This document shows positions 45,001 through 51,552 of a DNA stretch of 64,000 nucleotides, piece by piece. Within the stretch, counting starts at the first letter, position 1. Each line of letters starts with the position of its first letter. This DNA comes from Rhodospirillaceae bacterium (GTDB taxonomy: Bacteria; Pseudomonadota; Alphaproteobacteria; Rhodospirillales; Rhodospirillaceae), in assembly GCA_040219235.1 (NCBI GenBank), contig JAVJSV010000004.1:1-64000 (forward strand), given 5' to 3'. The translations under genes were made by a program, and so were the position numbers. The notes below the pieces were generated by a model that did not search any database, was not told the DNA's origin, and saw only the letters and a program-made list of their open reading frames with translations.

Positions 45001-47007
45001 TACACCAACTCAAGCACTATCGTTTTGACGTCTACAGATAGTGGCAACACGGCAGGGCTTGAAATTGAGGCCGGCGACACCCTCACCAACAGCGGCATCT
45101 TCCAAACCGATGGCACGGCAGGCACCGCCCGCACCATTGACGGCGACTTCACAAACACATCATCCGGAACACTGGATATCAACGTCGATACCACCTACTC
45201 AGGCGGGACGTTGACCATCGCCAGCAGTTCAACGTTCGATGTCGCCAGCGGAGCCGACTTCACGGTCAGCAGTGGGGGGACGGTGGACATTGACGGAAAC
45301 CTCTCCGGGTCCGGTAATCTCATCAACAGCGGCACGGTGAATTTCAATGCGTTTAGCACCTCTAACGCGCTGAACAGTTTCACCAACAATTCCGGTGGCC
45401 TGATCCTGATGGACAGCGCGGGGTCAGGAGATGTTCTCACCCTCACGGTTGCAAACAACAGTTCCAATGCTGGCACAATCCGGTTTGATAGCAGCTTGGT
45501 CGCCTTTACAAACACACTGGCGGTAGGCGCAGGTACGGGCACCTTGACCAATACCGGCACGATTGAAACACTATCAGACGGCAGCGGTGAGCCGTATCTC
45601 ATCAATGCCATCGTCGATAACAGCGGCACACTCGATGTGGATGGAGATTTGAGCATTGATTGGGGGGGGGCGAACAAGTTCATCAGCAGCGGTACCATCA
45701 CTGTTGGGTCGACGTCTACGCTGACGTTCAACAGTTCTAACACAGCGGCTGATGCGATTGATCTTCAGTCTGGTGGGTCGGTTACCATTGACTCGGGCTC
45801 AACCTTCTTCACCGATGCAACAGACGTAACAAATGCTGGCACTATTGTCATTAATGGTACCTTCAACACTGGTGGCGGTGACCTGACTAACAATACAGGA
45901 GGTTCCATCAGTGGCAGTGGTTCATTGAATCTTAGCGGTGGCTCCTACTTCGATGGCGGTGGATCGAATACGTTTGGGCTTTCCCCAGGGAGTTTTACAT
46001 TTGAAAATGGCTCTGTCTCTTATAGCGCCGGGACCTATTCTGAATTTGAGCTGGGCGGCGTCATCGCTGGCAGCGAATATGATGAACTGAATGTCAGAGG
46101 CGGCCTGTTCACTTTAGGCGGTACGCTGGATGTTGTCTCTTACGACGGTTTTGCCGCTCAAGAGGGCGATAGCTTCGCGATCATGAATTGGGATACTCAG
46201 TCCGGCATGTTCCACGAGGCCAACGGTCTTGACAGTTGGGGCAGTGTCGCGCTTGATCCTATCTTCACCAACACCGGTCTCACCCTTGTCGCCCGCACGG
46301 TCACCGATCAGGGCGATGACACAGCCAACGTCTTTACGGGTTCTGCCAATGATGACGTTATCGTCGCCCTCGGCGGCAACGATACGCTCTCAGGCGCAGG
46401 CGGCAACGACCTCCTGCTCGGCGGCGACGGAGATGATGTGCTGTCCGGCGGCGCAGGCGATGACCGCCTCATTGGTGGCCTCGGCACCGATACGGCGGAT
46501 TACTCAAATGACATCGCGGGTGTGGTGGTCGATCTTGCCAACGGCACGGCCACAGACGGCAGCGGTGGTATGGATACCCTGATCTCCATTGAAAATGTCA
46601 TCGGGTCTGACTTTGATGATGTGTTCACCGGTAACAGCCGCGACAACGTGTTTGTTGGTGGTGCGGGCGCTGATACGTTTGTGCTCAACGCGCCTGATGA
46701 TGGCAATGATCTCATCCAAGACTTCACCTCTGGCGAAGACAGCCTGTTGTTCACAGCGGCCTTTGGCTTCGCTCAAGGCACGGCAGTTCAGGGCGAGAAT
46801 TTCTCGGTCATCGGCGGCACCTACGATGGCTCCAACGCCGGGGCCAATACAGCACACGCCGCAGGGCAAGCCAGCATCATCTACTCCCAGGCCGACAGCG
46901 CAATTTACTACGATGCCAATGGCAAGGACGCCGATGGTTATACGGTTGTCGCCAGCCTCAACCCTGGCACCACCATCGTGGCTGATGATATTCACTTCGC
47001 GGCGTAA
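36028..47007 (+). CDS. Giant type I-secreted RTX adhesin with FecR, Calx-beta and LamG domains
   Basis: 3659 residues with no N-terminal signal peptide. FecR domain (about 116-240, ending TPVATIGIRGTK); Asn/Gly then Thr-rich linker (about 315-430); about four or five Calx-beta domains (about 435-890, e.g. GTAVAGEDFTSKTGTVSFAA); two LamG-like domains (about 900-1325, e.g. DQDWHHISYSYD); cadherin-like domain (about 1335-1420); a long beta-helix-like repeat region (about 1580-3330) with five copies of a 211-215-residue unit; RTX repeats (about 3427-3495 and 3525-3552, GGNDTLSGAGGNDLLLGG); C-terminal secretion region. Such proteins leave by a TolC-type type I system and act in attachment. No exporter genes lie in the window. 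No SD is evident at the ATG. Confidence 0.9.
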   Translation: MTINEKPTGLIRDDATASQSATQLVTVENGSAVVPDAAALLTGTFVKVGNDLLILSPTGERYLVQDFFTQEPLPYLADGEGLMVSGRIVGRLAEGPQPIQVAQEGVSDGTDPIGIAQTVEGEVTVERADGSIVVLAEGDPIYMGDLIMTGEGAAVGLVFLDETTFALGEDGELILDELIYDPSTDTGSARFTLLAGAASVISGSIAKTGADAMKLDTPVATIGIRGTKIIATYDPVTGQISIVNRPETLGSGQTQVGEITLTLPNGQVIGTINNTNGGWQFSAGETPTATTFSEADVQAIGGRVDALVQTIASTNQQNNGQDNGGENNGGENNGGNNNGGDNNGGGDGDAGTADAEVVTETTTADDGTVTTTTTITTTTTTTNTNTGTTGTTTTTSGNQQTTTTVTPTTTTVTTTTTTNNNTNANNNVADILPANISVSGPSASVSDSSGGAGTAVFVITRGGNTQISVNVAFTTASSGAVAGQDYVAQSGVVTFAAGETSKTVEVAIIADSANATIAEPAESFFLQISASGPNTNFINTSASATIAADPPLPELSISTVSVVDTVAGVAEFTVTRSGDLTKAATVEYTTQSGTAVAGEDFTSKTGTVSFAAGQATATITVNILADPNVLGVPPNEPDESFSVVLSNAVGATISTGSGIGLISADPPAQLSTFSINNVTINEGATATLTITRGGGTNFSATVNYTVAPGTATAADFSQSNLSGTITFAKGETTKTISIGTVNDTIDEQAENFFVTLSNPVGGTIAAGTGTVSINPSDNVVPNVFISGVGAAEGGTASFTITLSQPSSVPITISYATSDGSAISGLDFVSTSNTITIPAGQTSVSFNVGLLTDSETEGPEVFSATITQATGAIITNGSATVTITDVPPPVVTQNQDPEILGTSHNNKYAQFDGLSDGLATSSDVTITSHTLESWFRSGETTGIHPIIGVDGTTNSTGFTRAYIDNGTLTVVVEDSVGNQKQIESSITVTDQDWHHISYSYDAASDELRLFIDGVEDTAANVAQDDTLVSFSANGPFQVGTGDIPSAEYFRGGIDEVRLWTTARDPDDIIATAQATELDADPDLLIVYEFSNFDGSSVANLGAGSSAYDATGSGDSIGDADNVSLNLTGGQTVNTNIDELSGDFTIEAWVFVPGPGTDSIIVSKHTNTFGSFDNGEFALLISTGGFPTFRMGNGSGVTELQSSGILSPNTWVHLAASYDDSSGAMELYVNGTNVTSTTFSGTRQTGNESIVIGGLATDQGIDSFGGSIGSIALWSDVRTTGEISGTYANGFSSSSQDELVGYFPFSDGTGSIVTNATGGPDGMITGMPVWSIDAPQLGFTNSTGTYEDTPITIDVAAYDPDGDALTVTAGNGSNGSTTVVNETVFYTPNANYFGTDSFVVTVDDGNGGTDTQTVSVFVNGVDDAATLALTNTGFGYFDSDGPVIIDGSAALTDVDTSDFDLTKGGSLTVSVTSNSTSADNLTIKNNGTSPGQIGFSSTNVTYGGVTVGTFSGGAMGTPLVIVLNSSATLAAVQELTRNIEFENTGSGESGTKTIEFSLLEFGGGTNEAVDSVSVNMNASGPVTWDDGGGDGLWFTATNWDGDTVPTSGDDVVISGSGSDVTFTTSGEGTFISGLVLSASGTLSVDQDSLGVNGTTTINSGSILTVNTSNGFEVGGTLTNAGEIRIGDGGSGDGALNGSGIVDNTGVVKGFGGSIDVDTFNNNSGGLIEVTGTAYGSFAINSNTFINNSGATLRVSGNSSFNADLFFGVDFINDGTIELTDSGTAGSASIEIISGITTNNGTIHSMAGVGGGTRQLVGGWDNTASGTITIDAFTDIDGLIQNAGTFDINEDLTLTGSSTLSNDSGGEIDIAAGKFLTIEGSSLLSLNSGNSFTAGAGATIDVVNGSIQVNAATNLGPNIELLLGTSGGNNGNITGSAALTVQNSVEFIRGTISAPLVIDTANGDFVKTGFDTATITGDVTINSLSAFTIRSTSGSVELDNSGTITNAGTITLVNTTDANPVTLDLTGGGLIENTGDVNFASGPSGSRILKGGNINNNSGGTVLVDANTDLQSAIITNNTGGTINVTSGNTLTLTGSSIVHESGATTGGAGTLSLTGSGTNTLTLNAALTLSTLDVVLGAGSAGIIGNIDGAGALTVDSDVTLVRGTISVPMIIGTGTVTSTGNNTGAITGNMTINSGGTLHIGATGGTTELDYGNGTLTNAGLILLAESSGSNGITLELDVGGTGDIDNTGTIQTTAISTGTRTIQDGNIANSAGGTIDIDADTTYANGTITNASGGGIEVAAGKTLTLNGATIDHQAGASMSGPGTLALTTGTSSLVLNDDLTLTNLSVVLGTGSAGNVGNISGSSTLTVNNDITLVRGTISAPMIIGTGTLTSTGNNTGVITGNLAINSGGTLHVGGTGGTAELDYGNGTITNAGLILLAESSGGNAITLELDVGGAGDIVNTGTIQTTAGSTGVRTIQDGNITNSGTIDIDADTTYANGTITNTGDIEVATGETLTLNAAVIDHQTGASMSGPGTLGLTSGTSSLVLTENLSLSTLNLVLGTGSAGNVGNVSGAGTFTVNNDTTLVRGTISAPLVINTGTVTSTGNNSGAITGNVTINSGGTLHVGDTGGTAELDYGNGTITNDGLILLAESSGGNAITLELDVGGAGDIVNTGTIRTTATTTGARTIQDGDITNSGTLDIDTDTTYANGTITNTGSIDVASGETLTLNTATLVHQSGGSYSSGSGTLALTTGASTLLLADNLTLTNLSVVLGTGSGGQIGDIATMNSSILTVDNVITLVRGEISAALVIDSGLVVGTGNDTGLISGGVTVNSGGTLEVRSTGGTAELNVTGAISNDGIVLIDSTSGANTVTLDLTGGSLTNNSGGIFSVTAGAGGNRALIGTVNNNSGGIFNVDGILNYSGGTLTNAAGGIVNIGAGAKLNIASGATLSNSATVNVSGGELEIDGTLTSSDTLNFEGISGNNAVFDLDVDYTNSSTIVLTSTDSGNTAGLEIEAGDTLTNSGIFQTDGTAGTARTIDGDFTNTSSGTLDINVDTTYSGGTLTIASSSTFDVASGADFTVSSGGTVDIDGNLSGSGNLINSGTVNFNAFSTSNALNSFTNNSGGLILMDSAGSGDVLTLTVANNSSNAGTIRFDSSLVAFTNTLAVGAGTGTLTNTGTIETLSDGSGEPYLINAIVDNSGTLDVDGDLSIDWGGANKFISSGTITVGSTSTLTFNSSNTAADAIDLQSGGSVTIDSGSTFFTDATDVTNAGTIVINGTFNTGGGDLTNNTGGSISGSGSLNLSGGSYFDGGGSNTFGLSPGSFTFENGSVSYSAGTYSEFELGGVIAGSEYDELNVRGGLFTLGGTLDVVSYDGFAAQEGDSFAIMNWDTQSGMFHEANGLDSWGSVALDPIFTNTGLTLVARTVTDQGDDTANVFTGSANDDVIVALGGNDTLSGAGGNDLLLGGDGDDVLSGGAGDDRLIGGLGTDTADYSNDIAGVVVDLANGTATDGSGGMDTLISIENVIGSDFDDVFTGNSRDNVFVGGAGADTFVLNAPDDGNDLIQDFTSGEDSLLFTAAFGFAQGTAVQGENFSVIGGTYDGSNAGANTAHAAGQASIIYSQADSAIYYDANGKDADGYTVVASLNPGTTIVADDIHFAA
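36980..37300 (+). repeat. In-frame low-complexity repeats: Asn/Gly 15-mers then Thr codon runs
   Basis: From about 36998, 15-bp units of the type AATGGCGGTGAAAAT code NGGEN/NGGNN/NGGDN. From about 37120, alternating ACC/ACG/ACA codons give long Thr tracts broken by Asn and Val. This makes a flexible, probably extended linker between the FecR domain and the extracellular Calx-beta domains. Confidence 0.85.
41860..44450 (+). repeat. Five tandem ~640-bp repeats in the adhesin gene
   Basis: The marker coding RGTISxP recurs near 41862, 42507, 43152, 43785 and 44425, giving periods of about 633-645 bp (211-215 residues). A second marker coding ELDYGNG lies at about 42649, 43294 and 43927. The middle copies are nearly identical at DNA level, including synonymous sites, which points to recent duplication or gene conversion. 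Confidence 0.85.
45662..45669 (+). repeat. G8 homopolymer inside the adhesin reading frame
   Basis: Eight consecutive G code part of SIDWGGANK. One-base slippage would shift the frame and remove the RTX/secretion C-terminus, so this is a candidate phase-variation site. Confidence 0.6.
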
Positions 47008-47016
47008 ATCGTCTCC

Positions 47017-47817
47017 ATGACGCGCTTCGCCAATCAGGTTGTCTGGGTCACGGGGGCGTCCTCGGGCATTGGCGAAGCATTGGTCTATGCTTTCGCTCGG
47101 GAGGGGGCGCATGTGGTGTTGTCGGGCCGACGTGAGGTCGAGCTTCAGCGTGTCGCCTCCACCTGCACAAACCGCACAGGCCAGGTGTTTTGTGTCCCCT
47201 TCGATATGCTCGACGAAAACGGTCGTAAGGCTGCGGTCGAGCGCGTTCTCAGCCGGTTTGGCCATATCGATATGCTGGTCAACAATGCAGGCGTGTCGCA
47301 GCGCTCTCTTGGTAAAGACACCGCCCTCAGCGTCGACCGCGCCATTATGGAACTGGACTATATGTCCGTCATCGCGTTGACCAAATTGGTGCTGCCGCAC
47401 ATGCTGGAACGCGGTTCTGGTTATCTGGTCGCAACGTCCAGCGTTGCCGGAAAATACGGCGTGCCTATGCGCACGGCCTATTCAGCGGCCAAGCATGCGT
47501 TGCATGGGTTCTTTGATGCCCTGCGCGCAGAGCTGGCGGGCGACAACATCAACATTTCCCTGCTGGTGATTGCCGGTGTTCAAAGCCAGGTTTCGGTGAA
47601 TGCGCTCACCGGGGATGGTTCCACCTGGGGCAAGATGGACAGCGTTCAAAGCCGGGGCTTAACGGCCGAAGACTGCGCAGACATCGTTTTAGACGGTCTC
47701 GCGAAAGGTGAGCCTGAAATCAACGTCGGGCGCGGGGCCGCGATGAAAGCCCTGTGGTTGAAACGCTTTTTCCCCAAGCGGCTTCACAAAATGATGACCA
47801 AAGCCCGCACGACTTGA
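47017..47817 (+). CDS. SDR family NAD(P)-dependent oxidoreductase (DHRS7-like)
   Basis: 266 residues. A complete classical SDR: cofactor motif TGASSGIGEA, SGRRE after the second strand (Arg favours NADP), NNAGVSQ, catalytic Ser in ATSSVAGKYG, and YSAAKHAL supplying Tyr and Lys. The basic C-terminus (LKRFFPKRLHKMM) resembles membrane-associated DHRS7-type members. It begins 10 bp after the adhesin stop, so it may be read through from it, but functional linkage is doubtful. Confidence 0.9.
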   Translation: MTRFANQVVWVTGASSGIGEALVYAFAREGAHVVLSGRREVELQRVASTCTNRTGQVFCVPFDMLDENGRKAAVERVLSRFGHIDMLVNNAGVSQRSLGKDTALSVDRAIMELDYMSVIALTKLVLPHMLERGSGYLVATSSVAGKYGVPMRTAYSAAKHALHGFFDALRAELAGDNINISLLVIAGVQSQVSVNALTGDGSTWGKMDSVQSRGLTAEDCADIVLDGLAKGEPEINVGRGAAMKALWLKRFFPKRLHKMMTKARTT

Positions 47818-47828
47818 TCAAGCTTTTC

Positions 47829-48683
47829 TTACCACGCATTCACCGCAAGTACGTCGCAGGGTGGGCGCTCAAGCAGGTCTTCCGCAACACTGCCCAATAC
47901 AGCGTGAGGAACGCCGGTACGTCCATGGGTTCCAATCACCAGAACGTCTGGTGCGATTTTAGAAATTTGATCATGAATCACCTGCCATACCGTACCTTGT
48001 TGCAAGACCCGCTCGAGCTGGGGCGCATTCGGTTCCAGGCTGGTCAGAAACGTTGCCATCTCATGCTCAATCATTTTCTGAAACTGAGCCTGATGCTGCT
48101 TGAGGATGTCTTTCTGGGTGTCATCGCCAGATAGAAACCCTCTGAACGGCACATCATAGGCATGGATCAGATGAAACTGGCTCTTCGGTGCAAATCTGAT
48201 CGCAAATTCTATGGCGCGCCGCGAGTAAACCGAGAAATCAATGCCCACCATAATTTTTCGATAAGGGGCGTTGTAGCGTTCCTTGACCAACAGCACGGGG
48301 GCTTCTGCGGCCCGGATCACCCGTTCAGCGGTGGTGCCACGGAACATGTCCTTCAGCGTGTCTTCCCGATGCGTGCCGAGCACAATCAAATCCGCTTCCG
48401 TCTTATCTGACAGGTCAAGAATATCGACAAAGGCCCGCCCAAAGTCGACCTGGACCTGGATAGAGCTTGGTGCGGACTCCTCTGCCGTCAGCGTTTTGAG
48501 ATGGCCATGAAGGATCTGCTCGGCCGCCTTTTTTTGTGCCTCAGCCAGATATTCAGGAAGGTCCGAATCAATGATGTGCGCAACCAGTAACGAGGCGCCA
48601 TGTTCACGCGCTAAATTTACAGCGCGCTCTAGCGCTCTATCGGACCTGGCGGAGAGGTCCGTCGCCATTAAAATATTTTTCAT
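47829..48683 (-). CDS. Tandem universal stress protein (two UspA domains)
   Basis: 284 residues with two UspA folds (about 1-140 and 143-284). Domain 1 starts MKNILMATDLSARSDRAL and ends with GTHREDTLKDMFRGTTAERV. Domain 2 has IMVGIDFSVYSRRAIEFA and VIGTHGRTGVPHAVLGSVAE. Both keep the G-2X-G-9X-G(S/T)-like nucleotide loop, best in domain 2. USPs aid survival under starvation and redox stress. It lies upstream of sthA on the same strand but 160 bp separate them. Confidence 0.93.
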   Translation of the reverse strand: MKNILMATDLSARSDRALERAVNLAREHGASLLVAHIIDSDLPEYLAEAQKKAAEQILHGHLKTLTAEESAPSSIQVQVDFGRAFVDILDLSDKTEADLIVLGTHREDTLKDMFRGTTAERVIRAAEAPVLLVKERYNAPYRKIMVGIDFSVYSRRAIEFAIRFAPKSQFHLIHAYDVPFRGFLSGDDTQKDILKQHQAQFQKMIEHEMATFLTSLEPNAPQLERVLQQGTVWQVIHDQISKIAPDVLVIGTHGRTGVPHAVLGSVAEDLLERPPCDVLAVNAW

Positions 48684-48846
48684 GCTGTAGGCTCAGTGGC
48701 ACGCCTTGGACTGTACATGTCCTCAGCACTCCGGTTCACGTTGTTAAATTCATAATAAAGACGTGGTTACTGGCGATCCTACAATCAAGAGTCCGTGATG
48801 AAAAATTTTTCAAAAGGCGTTTTCACGTGCCCAGCCGCATATCTGG

Positions 48847-50244
48847 CTATATCCGGTTCCAGGCATCCAGGGCAGCGATTTTGTAAGCTTCGGCCAGCGT
48901 CGGATAGTTGAAGGTGCTCTCGACAAAGTAATCAATCGTGCCTTCAAAATGCATCACGGCCTGGCCGATATGAATGAGTTCGGTCGCGCCTTCACCGATG
49001 ATGTGCACACCTAACAATTTCCGGTCCACCAGGGAAAAAATCATCTTCAACATACCAGATTTGAGGCCCATGATTTGCCCGCGCGAGGTTTCCCGGAAGC
49101 GCGCAATGCCGCATTCGTATTGAATTTTTTGGGCCCGCACCTCTTGCTCAGATTGCCCAACGGTCGACATTTCCGGCACCGCATAAATGCCGTAAGGGAA
49201 AAACTTTGGCGGGTCCGTGACCTTATGATCAAACGCATTGCATGCTGCCAAACGCCCTTGCTCCATAGACGTTGATGCCAACGCCGGAAACCCAATCACA
49301 TCGCCCACCGCGTAAATGTGCGGTGTCTTCGTTTGAAAGCAGTTGGCGTCAACTGCAATGCGGCCCCGGTTATCGACGTCAAGGCCGCAGGCGTCCAACC
49401 CAATGGTGTCCGTGGCCCCCACACGGCCTGCGGCATACAACACCATGTCTGTTTTCACGACACGGCCTGAGTCCAAAGTCACAACGCATTTACCGCTCTC
49501 GTTTTTCGCGATGCTGTCCACCTTAGAGCCAAGATGGAAGATGACCTTGCGCTCTTTCAACTCATGAATCAGTTCTGCGGTCAGGTCATGGTCCAGAAAC
49601 TCCAAGATCGGTTCGCGCGGGTCAATCACCGTCACCGGAATATCCAGCGCACTGAAAATCGTGGCGTATTCCATGCCAATCACGCCCGCCCCAACCACGG
49701 TCAAGCTACGTGGTAAATTTTTCAGGCTCAGAATATCATCACTGTCGATGATCTGTTTGCCATCAAAGGGCACGTCATCGGGACGGTAGGGTTTGGTGCC
49801 GACACAGAGTAAAAATTTATCCGCCGTATACCTTAGTTCAGCGCCAGCCTGGTCGATGACTTTGACGGTTTTATCATCCGTAAAAGACGCATGGCCCTGA
49901 ACCGTTCTTACCGCGTTGCGAATAAACTGGTTTTCCAGCACGTCAATTTCGTGGTTCAGCGTCAGGTGCAGTCGGGTTTTAAGATCCTCCGCTGATATGT
50001 TTTTTTTGACCCGGTAATTTGGTCCATAAAACCCGCGCTCGCGCCAGCCCGTCAGGTTAATGACGGTTTCACGGAGCGTCTTACTGGGAATCGTTCCGGT
50101 GTGCACAGACACGCCGCCGATGCGGAAGTTCTTTTCGACCACCAGCACGCGCTTGCCGAGCTTGGCGGCTTGAATGGCACCGCGTTTGCCGGATGGTCCG
50201 CTGCCAATAACAATCAAATCAAAATGGTTGGCGGTCTGTCCCAA
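48847..50244 (-). CDS. sthA: Soluble pyridine nucleotide transhydrogenase SthA
   Basis: 465 residues, start TTG 50244 after GGGGAAAG. FAD motif VIGSGPSGKRGAIQAAKLGK, then GGVSVHTGTIPSKTLRE, the SthA version of the flavin disulfide site in which redox cysteines are lost (HTGTIPSK). NAD-binding motif VVGAGVIGMEYATIFSAL, second FAD contact YAVGDVIGFPALAS and C-terminal dimer domain. It moves reducing equivalents between NADPH and NADH. E. coli-type SthA has Cys where VSV stands here. Confidence 0.95.
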   Translation of the reverse strand: MGQTANHFDLIVIGSGPSGKRGAIQAAKLGKRVLVVEKNFRIGGVSVHTGTIPSKTLRETVINLTGWRERGFYGPNYRVKKNISAEDLKTRLHLTLNHEIDVLENQFIRNAVRTVQGHASFTDDKTVKVIDQAGAELRYTADKFLLCVGTKPYRPDDVPFDGKQIIDSDDILSLKNLPRSLTVVGAGVIGMEYATIFSALDIPVTVIDPREPILEFLDHDLTAELIHELKERKVIFHLGSKVDSIAKNESGKCVVTLDSGRVVKTDMVLYAAGRVGATDTIGLDACGLDVDNRGRIAVDANCFQTKTPHIYAVGDVIGFPALASTSMEQGRLAACNAFDHKVTDPPKFFPYGIYAVPEMSTVGQSEQEVRAQKIQYECGIARFRETSRGQIMGLKSGMLKMIFSLVDRKLLGVHIIGEGATELIHIGQAVMHFEGTIDYFVESTFNYPTLAEAYKIAALDAWNRI

Positions 50245-50673
50245 GGTCTTTCCCCATACGTGCCATCAATTTTACGATCCGAGGCTTATACTACGTGATG
50301 AGTCCCGTGAGCATGCTCGAATAATAACAATAAAAGTTGTTATTCGCAAGGGTTTTCCCAGAAAGTGTGGAAAATCATGGTGCATGGGCTCGTTCCAAGG
50401 GGGGATCGCCAGGGCCTACCATAGGCTCGTTCCTCCACTCATACGTTCATGGGCTCGTTTAATCGGAACCAGTCGTGCATGGGCTTGTCCCACGGACAAG
50501 CCCACCAACAATAATTCTCGAACCAAGGGGAGAGCCCTAACAGAATCTCTTGTTCCAAGCGCGAGGCACGCGACGTTATTCACTAAGTCGCGCCCAAGAA
50601 GCGTGCTAGGATCAGATGTTATGCGGAGCTAACAAAGTGGCCGCATCAAATACGCCTTGCTAGGAGCCATACA
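50245..50673. other. Intergenic region between sthA and the entericidin gene
   Basis: About 430 bp with no supported ORF. It holds four copies of a CATGGGCTCGTT-like motif and a perfect 10-bp hairpin (50481-50503). It must also contain promoters of the divergent sthA and entericidin genes; none was assigned. Confidence 0.6.
50382..50503. repeat. Cluster of four CATGGGCTCGTT-like repeats ending in a hairpin
   Basis: Copies at about 50382-50396, 50419-50433, 50448-50460 and 50477-50490, spaced roughly 28-37 bp. The last continues into GGGCTTGTCC-CAC-GGACAAGCCC, a perfect 10-bp stem. The GGGCTTGTCC core recalls palindromic intergenic repeats common in alphaproteobacterial genomes. Confidence 0.65.
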
Positions 50674-50826
50674 ATGGCCACCTCTATTCAGTCAATTCTG
50701 CGAGTCCTGACCCTCATCGTCTCCGTTGCTCTCATTTCACTGAGCTTTTCTGGGTGCAACACGATCGGCGGCGTTGGCAAAGATATCGAAAGTGCCGGTG
50801 GTGCTATTGAGGATGCTGCAGACTAA
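50674..50826 (+). CDS. Entericidin A/B family lipoprotein
   Basis: A 50-residue protein starting MATSIQSILRVLTLIVSVAL, with SD AGGAG 8 nt upstream. The lipobox LSFSGC directs cleavage and lipidation at Cys28. The mature part, CNTIGGVGKDIESAGGAIED, is the entericidin signature. Entericidin A and B form a small-lipoprotein antidote/toxin pair in enteric bacteria; lone copies as here are common in Alphaproteobacteria and probably serve the envelope. It is too short for many gene finders. Confidence 0.93.
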   Translation: MATSIQSILRVLTLIVSVALISLSFSGCNTIGGVGKDIESAGGAIEDAAD

Positions 50827-50838
50827 GGTCGAGCGTTC

Positions 50839-51417
50839 TTATTCAGCGGCCTGTTTGCCCGGAATAAAGGGGCAATAGTCTTCCTTCTCGACCAGGTCAT
50901 AGGCAAAGATAAACTTCGCCATACCGCACAGCACGGCCATGATCATGCCTAGCTCCAGCATTTCGCTATCGCTGAAATGCTGGCGGCAGCGTTCATGCAA
51001 GCTTTTGGTCACACTGCCGTTGGGGTTGGTCAGCACCATGACATCTGCCAGGGCGAGGGCAGCGCGCTCTTTCTCAGAGAAGGGCCCTGTTTCGTAGTCA
51101 TCAAGGCCATCAATCTGTTCTTCTGACACATTGGCCGCGCGGGCTGCGGCTTTGTCAGAGCGGTTGCAGTGTGCACAGCCATGGATGTTTGCCAGTCTCA
51201 GGCGCACCAGTTCAATCAAGCTGCGCTCGATGCGGCCCGAATAAAAAACTTTTTTGTAAAAGTCATTCATGTACCAGTCGTACATATGCGGGGCGTTGCC
51301 AAACACCTCGGTGAAGGTGGCGTCGCCATGCATCTCCATGGCGTTGTCCCACGCTGGTTGCATGCGCTCTGGCAGGTCATCTCTGGCAACGCGTTTAAAA
51401 TGTGGCTCCGGTTTCAT
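50839..51417 (-). CDS. Carboxymuconolactone decarboxylase (AhpD-like) family protein
   Basis: 192 residues, all helical. The core RSLIELVRLRLANIHGCAHC followed by NRSDKAAARAANVSE carries the CxxC plus downstream acid/His-type pattern of AhpD-like peroxidases. Family members either decarboxylate carboxymuconolactone or reduce peroxides; the CxxC favours a redox role. Convergent with the entericidin gene. Confidence 0.88.
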   Translation of the reverse strand: MKPEPHFKRVARDDLPERMQPAWDNAMEMHGDATFTEVFGNAPHMYDWYMNDFYKKVFYSGRIERSLIELVRLRLANIHGCAHCNRSDKAAARAANVSEEQIDGLDDYETGPFSEKERAALALADVMVLTNPNGSVTKSLHERCRQHFSDSEMLELGMIMAVLCGMAKFIFAYDLVEKEDYCPFIPGKQAAE

Positions 51418-51552
51418 AAGGCCCTCCGTTAATCTGATCCTGGGGTCGAATGCCGTCTTCTCATCCCATGATCTGATCTTGCCATATCCGGCGGGCTTGC
51501 CATAGTGGGGTTAAATGCATTGAAAACCCTATGTTTCGAAGGATCTCAGACG

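Noticed and set aside
36055-46754. Many long open frames opposite or offset to the adhesin gene, several similar to each other
   Set aside because: They mirror the tandem repeats and Thr/Gly/Ser codon bias of the giant gene and have no SD or domain pattern.
48715-48735. GGACTGTACATGTCC palindrome-like sequence upstream of the Usp gene
   Set aside because: Imperfect and short; no known operator fits with confidence.
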